Assembly: GCF_029277445.1 (NCBI RefSeq)
Contig: NZ_CP119566.1
Span: 1 to 64,000 of the forward strand
Direction of reading: 5' to 3'
Length of the DNA stretch: 64,000 bases
Source: Pararhizobium qamdonense
GTDB lineage: Bacteria > Pseudomonadota > Alphaproteobacteria > Rhizobiales > Rhizobiaceae
The notes beneath the pieces are model-generated. The model saw nothing but the letters and a program-made list of their open reading frames with translations. It was not told the origin of the DNA and ran no database searches. Position 1 is the stretch's first letter. Every line of letters begins with the position of its first letter. Below are positions 26,932-35,490 of this stretch, piece by piece. The position numbers and the translations under genes were made by a program.

Positions 26932-27924
26932 TCAATAGGGGCAGGCTTCATCCGACATATAGTCGTGAACCGCAACCGTACCGGCAACGATGTCGGCCTT
27001 GACCTTGTCAACGGCGGTCAGCATTTCAGGTGTGATCAGCGCCTTGTTGTTGTCGTCGAGCGCAAAGCCGACGCCATCTTCCTTGAGGCCGAGGTTGGAG
27101 GCGCCGAATTCGAACTTGTCATCTTTTGCGGCCTTGAAGGCTTCGTAGACGGCAACATCGACGCGCTTGAGCATGGAGGTCAGGACCTTGCCGGGCTGGA
27201 GCGCGTTCTGGTTTGAGTCAACGCCGATGCCGAGCTTGCCTGCATCCGCAGCCGCCTGAAGAACACCGACACCGGTGCCGCCGGCAGCGTGATAGACGAC
27301 GTCGGAGCCCTGATCGATCTGCGACTTGGCGATTTCGCCGCCCTTGACCGGGTCGTTCCAGGCATCCGGGGTCGTGCCGGTATAGGCTTCGAGCACCTTG
27401 ACGTCAGCACCGGTGGACTTGGCACCACCGATGTAACCACAGGCGAACTTGTGGATCAGCGGGATATCCATGCCTCCGACGAAGCTGACGGTCTTCGACT
27501 TGGATGCAAGACCGGCGAGAACGCCGACGAGATACGAGCCTTCCTGTTCCTTGAAGACGATCGACTTGACGTTCGGCTTGTCGACGACCGTGTCGATGAT
27601 GGCGAATTTCGTGTCGGGATATTCAGCGGCCAGCTTTTCGAGCGGCGGCGCCCAGTTGAAACCGACGATCACGATCGGGTTGTTGCCGTCGCCGGCGAAG
27701 CGGCGCAGCGCCTGCTCGCGCTGGGCATCGTTGCTGATTTCGAATTCGCGATATTCAATGCCGGTTTCGGTCTTGAATTTTTCCGCGCCGTTGAAGGCTG
27801 CTTCGTTGAAGGATTTGTCGAACTTGCCGCCGAGATCGAAGATCAGCGCCGGCTTGATGTCTGCGGCAAGCGCCGTGGCCGACATCATCGAAAAAGCAAG
27901 GAGACCGAGGAGGGTTTTTTTCAT
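26932..27924 (-). CDS. BMP family ABC transporter substrate-binding protein (nucleoside type)
   Basis: The 330-residue product has a signal peptide (cleavage near ALAAD, residue 21) without a lipobox Cys, then a periplasmic binding fold with the BMP/PnrA hallmarks GKFDKSFNEAAFNGA near 32, EGSYLVGVLAG near 128 and VVYHAAGGTGVGVLQAA near 210. BMP proteins bind nucleosides for the ABC importer encoded at 22424-26064. It is monocistronic, with its own terminator and an upstream site shared with the importer operon. Confidence 0.92.
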   Translation of the reverse strand: MKKTLLGLLAFSMMSATALAADIKPALIFDLGGKFDKSFNEAAFNGAEKFKTETGIEYREFEISNDAQREQALRRFAGDGNNPIVIVGFNWAPPLEKLAAEYPDTKFAIIDTVVDKPNVKSIVFKEQEGSYLVGVLAGLASKSKTVSFVGGMDIPLIHKFACGYIGGAKSTGADVKVLEAYTGTTPDAWNDPVKGGEIAKSQIDQGSDVVYHAAGGTGVGVLQAAADAGKLGIGVDSNQNALQPGKVLTSMLKRVDVAVYEAFKAAKDDKFEFGASNLGLKEDGVGFALDDNNKALITPEMLTAVDKVKADIVAGTVAVHDYMSDEACPY

Positions 27925-28074
27925 TGTGCAGCCCTGTTGTTGCTATTGATCTTGTTGGGTCCTCCCGCAAGCTCCTCTGCGGGAGCATGTCTGCGGAACC
28001 ACCACTCCCTTGAAGGGATGTCTGGCTGGCGCGCATCCTTACATGCCTCAAATCAAAATTCACCCGAAATTTTT

Positions 28075-28089
28075 CAATTGGTAAAAAAA
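28075..28089. promoter_or_regulatory. putative operator upstream of the BMP binding-protein gene
   Basis: CAATTGGTAAAAAAA is the exact reverse complement of 26130-26144 and lies about 150 bases before the start at 27924. The 298-base gap 27925-28222 otherwise holds this site and the receptor terminator. Confidence 0.4.
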
Positions 28090-28167
28090 GGTAAATGGCC
28101 CAAAAACCTGGCAAAATTATCGTTTTGCGGCGATTTTTTGTGCACGGGCCATCGGCCCTATCAACGC

Positions 28168-28198
28168 AAAAGGGCGCGGCATCGATCTGCCGCGCCCT
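28168..28198 (-). terminator. intrinsic terminator after the TonB-dependent receptor gene
   Basis: AGGGCGCGGC and GCCGCGCCCT form a perfect 10-bp stem with an eight-base loop, followed on the minus strand by four T. Confidence 0.8.
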
Positions 28199-28222
28199 CA
28201 AAATCGCTCGATCCGTTGCGGC

Positions 28223-30400
28223 TTACCAGGCCTTGCTGAGCTTCAGCGTCACGGTGCGCTGGTCGCCGTAACCGCAGGTAAACAAGCCTTGGCAACCCTT
28301 GACATACTCTTTGTCGAACAGGTTGGTGACGTTGAGGGCTGCGCCCCAGCCGTTCTTCTCGTACCGGATCGCCGCATCCGCGATCAGCGCATCGGGAACC
28401 TTGGCGGTATTGGCCATATCGGCGAAGGATTCGCCCTGGTAGCGCAGGCCGCCGCCCAGGCTGACGCCTTCCAGCGCGCCTTCCGTCACCAGATATTCGA
28501 CCCAAACGGCCGCCTCATGTTCCGGGATCAGATAGGGGCGGTTGCCGATGACCGAAGGGTCGCCGTCTTCCGTGACTTCCAGGTCGTTATAGGTGTAGCT
28601 CGCCAGCATCTTCCAGTTCTGGGTGAGGTTGACCTTGCCTTCCAGCTCGAAGCCGGTGGATGTGACCTCGCCGATCTGCTCCTGGAAGGGTGGCGGACCT
28701 GCGATCGTCGTCGTGACGTTCTGCTTGACGATCTGGTAGACCGAGGCCGTCAGCGAGCCGTCAATGAAGGTGGGTTCGTATTTGATGCCGCCTTCGACCT
28801 GATGGCCTTCTTCCGGTTCCAGCGCGCCGCCGCTGCCCGAGAGGGTGCCGATCTGTGGATTGAAGAAGGTTGCGACGGAGACATAGGGCGTGATGCCATT
28901 GTCGAATTCATAGGCAAGGCCGGCGCGGCCGCTGAGTGCGCTGTCATTGGTGGCATAGGACCCCGTGGCCAGACGCGAGCGGTTTTCGATATCGACATAA
29001 TCATAGCGGCCATTCAGCGTCAGCAGCCAGCCATCGCCGAAGCGGATCTGGTCCTGCGCGTAGACACCAGTCTGCTTCAGGCGGGTGACGCCATCGAGAT
29101 AGGTGAAATAGGCTGGCAGCCCGCCGCCATAGACCGGATCGGTCGGATCCAGATCCGTCGCCGGGAATGCGGAGGCCTGGGTCTGGTCGATCTTGAAATT
29201 CTTGTAGTCGAGGCCAAGCAGCAGCGAATGTTCGAGCGGCCCGGTCGAGAATTCCTTTTCCGCACGGTTATCGACACTGAAACTATCGACGGATGTATCG
29301 TGCTTGAAGCCGAGACGGGCGAGATCATAGGTGGGCGTATAGGCATAGGGGTAGACAAGCTCTTCAGCCTTGTCGAGATGGCTGTAGCGCAGGTTCTGTG
29401 AGACCTTCCAGCCATTGTCGAATTCGTGCGAGAATTCATAGCCGAGCATCTGCTGGTCGTAGCGGCCAAAATCATGATCCGGCTCGCCGAAGAACAGGTC
29501 GCGGTCGATCTTGCCGAACGGGGCGTTGGTGACCGTGCCTTCATAGGGAAGGAAGCCGTTGCCGACATGGGTCTGGTCGAAGGCCGAAACGATCGCATAG
29601 ACGGTCAGCGATGTCGCATCATCCGGCGCATAGGTGACCTGCGGCATGACGAAGCCGCGCAGATCCTCGGAATAATCCGAATAATTGTCGCCGCCAGCGA
29701 TCTTGCCGGTGACGCGGTAGGTGATCGTGCCATCGTCATTCAGCTTGTCATTGGCATCGAAGCCGAAGAAGGCATTGCCGAAATTGTTGATGCCGATCTC
29801 TGTGGAGTAGGCGGGCTCTGCCTGCGGGCGCTTGCGCACGAGATCGACAATGCCGCCGGGGCTCGAACCGCCATAAAGAACGGACCCCGGGCCCTTCAGC
29901 ACCTCGACCCGTTCCATCATATAGGCATCGGTCTGGAAACCGCCGAAGCCGAAGGAAAAGAGATTGAGGCCGTCGAGGAAGACACCGGTCTGCGTCGCGT
30001 CGAAGCCACGGATGTAGAACCAGTCCGTATCCGGATCGCTGCCGAAGGGTTCGGTCGAAACACCGGCGGTGTAGCGCAGGGCCTCGTCGATCTTGGTGAC
30101 GACGCCGCGATCGTCCAGTTCCTTGCGGCCGATCACAGAAACGGATTGCGGTATCTGCGAAACCGGCGTTGCGGTCTTCGAGCCCGTGCCCGTCGCCTTT
30201 GCCACATAGCCATCGACCGGGCCGGTGGCTTCGCCCTCTGCAGGCTTGCCGCCCTTGCCGCCTTCGACGGTCAGGCGTTCCAGCGCCGTGGCGCCGCCTG
30301 TTGCGGCGTCCTGCGCATAGGCAGACTGCGCAACAGTGATTGCCGCAACGGCGGCACTCGCCATCAATACCCGGTAGAGACCAGTCCCCTTGATCTGCAT
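28223..30400 (-). CDS. TonB-dependent siderophore receptor
   Basis: This is an outer-membrane beta-barrel that imports ferric siderophores using TonB energy. From ATG 30400 the product has 725 residues: signal peptide to about 27 (QSAYAQD), a Gly/Lys-rich spacer, a plug domain from about 70 (VSQIPQSVSVIG, then VEVLKGPGSVLYGGSSPGGI) and a barrel ending in an aromatic residue (LKLSKAW). No N-terminal signalling domain is visible. The frame runs open upstream to 30757, but that part overlaps the AraC gene and lacks a signal peptide. An AraC regulator gene lies upstream on the same strand. Confidence 0.92.
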   Translation of the reverse strand: MQIKGTGLYRVLMASAAVAAITVAQSAYAQDAATGGATALERLTVEGGKGGKPAEGEATGPVDGYVAKATGTGSKTATPVSQIPQSVSVIGRKELDDRGVVTKIDEALRYTAGVSTEPFGSDPDTDWFYIRGFDATQTGVFLDGLNLFSFGFGGFQTDAYMMERVEVLKGPGSVLYGGSSPGGIVDLVRKRPQAEPAYSTEIGINNFGNAFFGFDANDKLNDDGTITYRVTGKIAGGDNYSDYSEDLRGFVMPQVTYAPDDATSLTVYAIVSAFDQTHVGNGFLPYEGTVTNAPFGKIDRDLFFGEPDHDFGRYDQQMLGYEFSHEFDNGWKVSQNLRYSHLDKAEELVYPYAYTPTYDLARLGFKHDTSVDSFSVDNRAEKEFSTGPLEHSLLLGLDYKNFKIDQTQASAFPATDLDPTDPVYGGGLPAYFTYLDGVTRLKQTGVYAQDQIRFGDGWLLTLNGRYDYVDIENRSRLATGSYATNDSALSGRAGLAYEFDNGITPYVSVATFFNPQIGTLSGSGGALEPEEGHQVEGGIKYEPTFIDGSLTASVYQIVKQNVTTTIAGPPPFQEQIGEVTSTGFELEGKVNLTQNWKMLASYTYNDLEVTEDGDPSVIGNRPYLIPEHEAAVWVEYLVTEGALEGVSLGGGLRYQGESFADMANTAKVPDALIADAAIRYEKNGWGAALNVTNLFDKEYVKGCQGLFTCGYGDQRTVTLKLSKAW

Positions 30401-30582
30401 GATTTCGTCACCCCAGCTTGAACCGGGCGCCTTCGCCCCCGTCGGCGGTACGCAATCCGGCATTTCCATGAATATAAGCGGAGTCTTTAGCTCAACTATG
30501 ATGGACCGGGATTGTCTCTGGCTGCGGTTCTTGAACGTTTCTGGTCCATATTCCGCTTTCTGCCCAGACAAAGCGCAAATGC

Positions 30583-31491
30583 TCAAAAGCGTTGGCTTTT
30601 GGCCCAGGTGGCCGGTGTTGCGCCGACAGACTTGCGGAACACACGGGTGAAGTGCGCCTGATCGGCAAAGCCGGTTTCGGCGGCAATGACGCTCATCGGC
30701 AATTCGTCCGTGAGCATCAGTTGCTTGGCCCGCTCGATGCGGGCCTTCATCTGCCACTGGTGCGGCGGCAAGCCGGTCGAGGCCTTGAAGGCATGGCTGA
30801 AATAGGATTGCGACAGACCGGTGAGCGTTGCCAGTTCTTCAAGACGAATGCCGCGCAGGCAGTTTTCCTCGATATAATCAATCGAGCGGCGCAACTGCCA
30901 TGCGGCCAGCTCGCTGCGCTTGCGCGCACGCACCGGCGCAAGCTTCATCACATCCACAAACAGCGCCACCGACAGTCCATCGCCATAGAGATCGTGCAAT
31001 GGCTGCGGATTTTCGCATTCGGCAGCGATCAGCTCGGCGAGAGCCAGGAACCGCGGCTCGGAAAACAAGAGGCGCGGCATATCCAGCTTGCGCCTGTCGA
31101 GTTCCTCCATCAGCCTGCGGCTGAGCACCTCCGCGTTGAAATGCAGATCGAGATGGCGGACATAATTCACATCGACCATTTCGGCCCACAATTCCATGCC
31201 TGCCGGAATATAGGAGATCACCTGGCGGCGGCTGTCCTCCGCCGGTGCCTGATGCGCCGGCCGCAGCCGGATGTTGCGCCGCCCGCCGCCCTTGGCGTCC
31301 AGTACGATGAAGAGCCTGGGATCATCCGCCACATAGAACCCGCCAGCGGCCGGCGCGCATTCGACATCCCAGAGATCGGCAACGATGCCGTTCCATTCGC
31401 GGCGGTTCAGCCCACCGATGACGGAAAACCCGGAAATCCTGTTGTTCATGCGCGGTTGAAAGGTCATAACGCCTCGGCGGAACCGGTCCAT
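30583..31491 (-). CDS. AraC family transcriptional regulator
   Basis: The 302-residue product has an N-terminal ligand-type domain and a C-terminal AraC DNA-binding domain (about 200-300) with two helix-turn-helix units and the family signature ending DQAHFTRVFRKSVGATPATW. ATG 31491 is used; ATG 31467 is an alternative 8 codons in. It lies 182 bases upstream of the siderophore receptor gene on the same strand, which suggests local control of iron uptake, as known for AraC-type siderophore regulators. The inducer is unknown. The 179 bases above it (31492-31670) show nothing distinct. Confidence 0.88.
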   Translation of the reverse strand: MDRFRRGVMTFQPRMNNRISGFSVIGGLNRREWNGIVADLWDVECAPAAGGFYVADDPRLFIVLDAKGGGRRNIRLRPAHQAPAEDSRRQVISYIPAGMELWAEMVDVNYVRHLDLHFNAEVLSRRLMEELDRRKLDMPRLLFSEPRFLALAELIAAECENPQPLHDLYGDGLSVALFVDVMKLAPVRARKRSELAAWQLRRSIDYIEENCLRGIRLEELATLTGLSQSYFSHAFKASTGLPPHQWQMKARIERAKQLMLTDELPMSVIAAETGFADQAHFTRVFRKSVGATPATWAKSQRF

Positions 31492-31670
31492 GCGGCCGGG
31501 AATAAAACCTGCTTTTTATAATCAAGTTTTAATATGGGAAGTCCCGCAGTTTGGCAATTGCTGAAATGCCCGCAAAACCCGTGTTTATCGGCATTGTGTC
31601 CTTTTCGCCATGATTGCCCGTCAAATCGGCTCGCCGGGGTTCGCACTCATCAGAGTTTGCGCCGGTTGAG

Positions 31671-31988
31671 TCAGGCCGAAAACCGGCCAGCGGCGGGCGG
31701 GCGCTTATAGCCGATCATCCAAAGAATGAGCGCGATCAGCAGGAAGAAGGCGAAAGCTGGCTGCTGCAGCAACCAGCGGATCATCGGATCGAGAAAGGCG
31801 CCATTGGCATGCGGCCGTTCCAGGCCCTGTACGAAAGACAGGGCCGAAGGGCCGGCGGCGGCAAGCGCTGCTGCAAGCGGCGTCAGCACCGGCTGCGATG
31901 CCGATACCGACTGGATGGCATCGACGGATGCGACGAGCACGCCTGAGACCAGCACCAGAAAACTCGCAAACCGCAGCAAGAACCGCAT
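31671..31988 (-). CDS. small membrane protein of unknown function
   Basis: From ATG 31988 the product has 105 residues with an N-terminal hydrophobic segment (about 4-23), a central region with Ala-rich and soluble stretches, and a second hydrophobic helix FAFFLLIALILWMIGY near 80-95 followed by a basic tail. I do not recognise the family. Codon use and GC fit the neighbours, so it is probably a real gene; upstream in-frame start 32039 would add a leader without membrane character. Confidence 0.6.
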   Translation of the reverse strand: MRFLLRFASFLVLVSGVLVASVDAIQSVSASQPVLTPLAAALAAAGPSALSFVQGLERPHANGAFLDPMIRWLLQQPAFAFFLLIALILWMIGYKRPPAAGRFSA

Positions 31989-32112
31989 TCCGCCTCCCCT
32001 ATCCGGCCCTATCCGCCGGGTCCAGCAAGCAATAAGCACAGGCTAGAAGAAGTGCAATCCCGCCTTTTCACAGGGCCGGATCGCAAGAAGTCAAAAAACT
32101 GTCAGAAATCAG

Positions 32113-32140
32113 TTGATCCCACCGAGTTCCTCGGTATATA
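32113..32140 (+). promoter_or_regulatory. putative sigma-70-type promoter of a small RNA
   Basis: TTGATC at 32113-32118 and TATATA at 32135-32140 are 16 bases apart. The spacer contains a small hairpin (ACCGAG-TTC-CTCGGT). It points to an RNA starting near 32147. Confidence 0.35.
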
Positions 32141-32146
32141 TCGCGC

Positions 32147-32203
32147 CGTCCGCAGGTTTTCGTCTGCGGCTTACCCGGTTTGGCGCAGCCGAACGGGGTT
32201 TTC
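32147..32203 (+). ncRNA. candidate small structured RNA upstream of tRNA-Ser
   Basis: A hairpin CCGCAG/CTGCGG (32150-32169) is followed by an intrinsic-terminator-like hairpin (32174-32197: CCCG, bulge, TTTGGC, loop GCA, GCCGAACGGG) and four T. No coding gene on the plus strand lies within the preceding several hundred bases, so this may be a short independent RNA of about 55-60 bases. It could also be part of the tRNA-Ser leader. Inference only. Confidence 0.35.
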
Positions 32204-32265
32204 GGGAGAAAGCAAGCGCTTGTCTCTAATCCACCGGCCCCAACCGCCGGTGCGATTGACAAAAC

Positions 32266-32355
32266 GGACAGGTGGCCGAGTGGTTGAAGGCGCACGCCTG
32301 GAAAGTGTGTATACGTGAGAGCGTATCGCGGGTTCGAATCCCGCTCTGTCCGCCA
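32266..32355 (+). tRNA. tRNA-Ser (anticodon GGA)
   Basis: The 90-base sequence folds as a class II tRNA: acceptor GGACAGG with CTGTCC (last pair G-U), D-loop GGTTGAAGGC, anticodon loop CTGGAAA giving GGA, a long variable arm, T-arm CGGGTTCGAATCCCG and an encoded CCA end. A small hairpin (CACCGG/CCGGTG) lies just upstream. Confidence 0.97.
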
Positions 32356-32559
32356 TTTTCTCAATCAACGTTTATCCAATTTTTCCGGGCAGCCCGCGCT
32401 CGAGTGATCACCCGTTCGAACCCGGCTGCGAACCATATTTCCGCCCGCTTCAAGTACACCTTTGCGCAAGCGCGTGCCTGCGCTACATCATTCATGCAAT
32501 TGACAGTCTGCTTTCAGCCAATTTCCAGTCCGGCGCTGTGCCACCAAGGAGACATGAGC

Positions 32560-32802
32560 ATGACTTATATCGCATCCCCCAAACGCCCCATCGGTCATCC
32601 GGAACGCGCGCTCGACTGTGAGGAAGTGTTGCAGGTGGCGCTGGCGCATTTGTCGAACGAGACGTCCCTGACGGAGGATGATGTCGAGGCACAACTTGTT
32701 CAGGGCGGCCTCAAGGCCGGATGGGAAGAGGCGGAACTGAGGATTGCGATTGCGGATTTGCGCCGCAATGCGGCCTTGGGATTGCAGGGCCTGCCGGAAT
32801 AG
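32560..32802 (+). CDS. conserved-looking small protein of unknown function
   Basis: The product has 80 residues and is acidic, with predicted helices and no membrane segment. Two ATGs lie six bases apart; AAGGAG at 32546-32551 is 8 bases before ATG 32560 but only 2 before ATG 32554, so the second is chosen. I do not recognise the family. The 204 bases between it and tRNA-Ser and the 226 bases after it (32803-33028) show no further gene. Confidence 0.65.
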   Translation: MTYIASPKRPIGHPERALDCEEVLQVALAHLSNETSLTEDDVEAQLVQGGLKAGWEEAELRIAIADLRRNAALGLQGLPE

Positions 32803-33028
32803 AGAGGCAGGCAAAAGGCCGTTCGGTGCCGTTTTCGCCACGCACAGGCTAAGCGGAGATCAGTGCCGCCGCCTGTGTCAAAAATACAATATCAACCTGT
32901 GTCATGGATCGACGGGCCCCGCCAAGTTGCCCGGTTGAGGCTTGACGGCGGCAGCTGACTGTGGACTTTGTCCGGCACACAATTCCAGGCTGTCCTGTCA
33001 AATCTTGTGTTTTGTTGGAAGCGTATCC

Positions 33029-34303
33029 ATGACCTCAGCATCGATCGGCAAGGCTGCCACGTCATCATCCGGGCGCTTCCTGCGGCAGCTGGTCGTCACT
33101 CTGTCGCTCGTGGCAACGCTGAGCGCCTGTGGGGGGCATGCCAAGGGCGTCATGCAGCCGCTCAACATTGCCGCCGAGCCGAAGGGCAATGCCGTCGTCG
33201 ATATGCTGGTGGCAACCAGCCGGCTGCCCTCGGGAGATCCGGCAACGCTGTTTTCCGGCGAGCGCAGCGTCCAGGCCTCCTTGACCGATGTGGCGGTGTC
33301 CATTCCATCCAGCAAGATACGCGCATCGGGCACCGTGCAATGGCCAAAGAAGCTGCCGCCCAATCCGGACACCGATTTCGCGGTTGTCCGCGTCCAGCCG
33401 GTGCCGGACGTTCAACAGGCGCGGGAATGGGTGCGCAAGCACTCCTCCGGCGGCCATGCGATGGTCTTCATTCACGGTTTCAACAATACGTATGAGGATT
33501 CGATCTTCCGTTTTGCCCAGATCGTTCACGATTCCGGCGCTGACGTGACACCCGTCCTTTTCACCTGGCCGTCGCGCGCGAAGGTGTTCGACTATAATTA
33601 CGACAAGGAAAGCACCAACTATTCGCGCACCTCGCTGGAGAACACGCTGAAGGCGCTGGTCGAGGATAAGAATATCAAGGATATCACCATCCTTGCCCAT
33701 TCGATGGGAACGTGGCTGGCGATGGAATCGATCCGCCAGATGGCGATCCGCAATGGCGGACTTCCAAAAAAGATCGAAAACGTCATCCTTGCCTCCCCCG
33801 ATATCGATGTCGATGTGTTTTCCCGGCAATGGAACGAACTGGGCAAACACAAGCCGAATTTCACGATTTTCGTCTCGCAGGACGACCGGGCGCTGGCGCT
33901 GTCGCGTTATATTTCGGGCGATGTCCAGCGGCTTGGACAGATCAACCCTGCCGAAGAGCCCTATAAGTCCAAGCTCGAGAAAGCCGGCATCGCCGTCGTC
34001 GATCTGACCAAGGTGAAATCCACCGATCGCCTCAACCATGGCAAATTTGCCGAAAGCCCTGAGATCGTGCAGCTGATCGGCCAGCGGCTTGTGACCGGCC
34101 AGACCTTGACGGATTCGGACGTCACTCTCGGCGACGGTATCACGGCTCTGGTGGCCGGCACGGTCAATACGGTCGGCCAGGTCACGGCAACCACGGTTGC
34201 GACCCCTGTCGATCTTCTTTCCGGAAATCTGAAACTGCCGAAGAAGAAAAAACCGGCAGAGGTCGAAGGCGCCTTCCAGCCGCAGGATGCCCCGTCGCAG
34301 TAA
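33029..34303 (+). CDS. lipoprotein alpha/beta hydrolase (DUF900-type)
   Basis: From ATG 33029 (GGAAG upstream) the product has 424 residues with a signal peptide and lipobox LSAC, then an alpha/beta hydrolase fold: VFIHGFNNTYED near 150 and the nucleophile elbow LAHSMGTW near 223, with a later Asp and His. This is the DUF900 family of putative esterases. The C-terminus is Pro/Lys-rich. The substrate is unknown; a cell-envelope location is expected. Its neighbours on both sides are small orphan genes. Confidence 0.85.
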   Translation: MTSASIGKAATSSSGRFLRQLVVTLSLVATLSACGGHAKGVMQPLNIAAEPKGNAVVDMLVATSRLPSGDPATLFSGERSVQASLTDVAVSIPSSKIRASGTVQWPKKLPPNPDTDFAVVRVQPVPDVQQAREWVRKHSSGGHAMVFIHGFNNTYEDSIFRFAQIVHDSGADVTPVLFTWPSRAKVFDYNYDKESTNYSRTSLENTLKALVEDKNIKDITILAHSMGTWLAMESIRQMAIRNGGLPKKIENVILASPDIDVDVFSRQWNELGKHKPNFTIFVSQDDRALALSRYISGDVQRLGQINPAEEPYKSKLEKAGIAVVDLTKVKSTDRLNHGKFAESPEIVQLIGQRLVTGQTLTDSDVTLGDGITALVAGTVNTVGQVTATTVATPVDLLSGNLKLPKKKKPAEVEGAFQPQDAPSQ

Positions 34304-34395
34304 GGCGGCGGATCGAGACACGCGGCGGTCTATAGTGGACCACTGCGGAACCATCGCCCCGGATGATCGTTTTACTCCCACAAAGGAGAACGATC

Positions 34396-34587
34396 ATGCC
34401 GACCACAATCCCGACACCACAGGACGACAGCCCGCGCGGCCCGCAATCCACGCCGGGCATCCCGGATCGTACGCAGGAAAAACCGGCGACGCCGCCTGTG
34501 ATCGACAAGGGCGACACGAAGAACCCCAACGACCCCGTTCTGGAGCCGGCTCTGCTCCCCATCGGCGATCCCGCTGGCGCGGCTTAA
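34396..34587 (+). CDS. small proline-rich protein of unknown function
   Basis: The 63-residue product is rich in Pro, Asp and Thr and looks disordered, with no signal peptide or membrane segment. AAAGGAG (34382-34388) lies 7 bases before ATG 34396, a strong ribosome site for so small a gene. It is followed after 10 bases by another short disordered protein gene with its own good ribosome site. Not recognised. Confidence 0.6.
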   Translation: MPTTIPTPQDDSPRGPQSTPGIPDRTQEKPATPPVIDKGDTKNPNDPVLEPALLPIGDPAGAA

Positions 34588-34597
34588 GGAAGACATC

Positions 34598-34780
34598 ATG
34601 TCCACAGACGATACCAACGCCACACCGGAACAGAGGAAGCCGCGCGATGTGCATCGACCACCAGGCGAGCCTTCTCACGCTGACGAGCGATCTAAAGCTC
34701 CACCTATGGTTCAGCCGGCAGGCGGCAAGGACGAGAGCGAAAAGCCCATCGTCAACCCTGTGACCGGCGGCTTGATTTGA
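34598..34780 (+). CDS. small hydrophilic protein of unknown function
   Basis: A 60-residue, highly charged, Pro-rich protein ending NPVTGGLI, preceded by AAGGA at 34586-34590 and followed by a clear terminator. The spacing to the upstream short gene indicates cotranscription. Not recognised; it is probably intrinsically disordered. Confidence 0.6.
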   Translation: MSTDDTNATPEQRKPRDVHRPPGEPSHADERSKAPPMVQPAGGKDESEKPIVNPVTGGLI

Positions 34781-34800
34781 TACAGAGATTGAAAAGAAAA

Positions 34801-34834
34801 ATACCGGCTCGCATTTTGCAAGCCGGTATTTTTA
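34801..34834. terminator. bidirectional intrinsic terminator
   Basis: ATACCGGCT and AGCCGGTAT form a 9-bp stem (extended by GC...GC inside) flanked by T runs on both strands. It serves the small plus-strand genes and the convergent BON gene. Confidence 0.88.
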
Positions 34835-34867
34835 TAAGTCACAACAGGAATAGCGGCGTGATGGCGC

Positions 34868-35125
34868 TCAGTGCGGCAGCACCTCGACCTTATTCTCGAC
34901 GAGATGAACACCGATCACCGACGCGGCGGCCTGTTCGATGCAGCCGATTTCTGTCTCGCAGGACACGTAACCGCTGAGAATAACGGTGCGCCCGACAGCC
35001 ATGACGGACAGCCTGGATGTATCGATCAGCGCCGAATATTGAATGTAACGCATGACCTTGTTGGCCAGTTCGTCATCGGTGAGGTCCGAGTGATCATCCT
35101 GGTGGATATAAATCTGATTGTGCAT
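34868..35125 (-). CDS. BON domain-containing protein
   Basis: From ATG 35125 (AAGGA about 10 bases upstream) the product has 85 residues, with a His/Asp-rich start and a single BON domain (about 20-84): VMRYIQYSALIDTSRLSVMAVGRTVILSGYV then EQAAASVIGVHLVENKVEV. No signal peptide is visible, so it may be cytoplasmic. BON domains bind membranes or ligands and are often stress-linked. The upstream part of the open frame to 35398 is not coding. Confidence 0.82.
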   Translation of the reverse strand: MHNQIYIHQDDHSDLTDDELANKVMRYIQYSALIDTSRLSVMAVGRTVILSGYVSCETEIGCIEQAAASVIGVHLVENKVEVLPH

Positions 35126-35205
35126 GGCGATTGTCCTTCCGCAGGGACAACGCAAGTTTTTCCCGAATGTTCCAGACTTCTGAAATGAGTTTGCAGTGCG
35201 GGATA

Positions 35206-35490
35206 TCAGACGCCCGGATGCACATTCCCGGGTTGCAGGCTTACCGGCTGCACGTGGATGAAGGCCTCGACGGCTGCGGCAATGAAGTCCTGGCGGGCAT
35301 AGTCCATCGGCTGTTCGCCGCGCAACACACCGCGGCATGTCCGGATCGCCGCCTGGTAGGCGGTCCCCTCGTGAATCGGCCATTTTTCCAAGAGGCATTG
35401 TGCCGCTTCGCGGGTGTTGCGCACCACCCGGTATGTTCCTATTCCGTCGAGTTCGAGGACGAAGGGTTCAAGCCACCATTTTTCAATCAT
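35206..35490 (-). CDS. DUF982 family protein
   Basis: The 94-residue product matches the small DUF982 family common in Rhizobiales: N-terminal strands (VLELDGIGTYRVVRNTREAAQCLLEKWP) and a helical C-terminal half with the FIAAAVEAFI stretch. Function unknown. Starts at ATG 35490 with AGGAGG-like sequence upstream (CCTCCT at 35498-35503). It is 80 bases upstream of the BON gene on the same strand. Confidence 0.83.
   Translation of the reverse strand: MIEKWWLEPFVLELDGIGTYRVVRNTREAAQCLLEKWPIHEGTAYQAAIRTCRGVLRGEQPMDYARQDFIAAAVEAFIHVQPVSLQPGNVHPGV

Noticed and set aside
30401..30757. 119-codon N-terminal extension of the siderophore receptor
   Set aside because: It overlaps the AraC coding end, and a proper signal peptide begins at ATG 30400.
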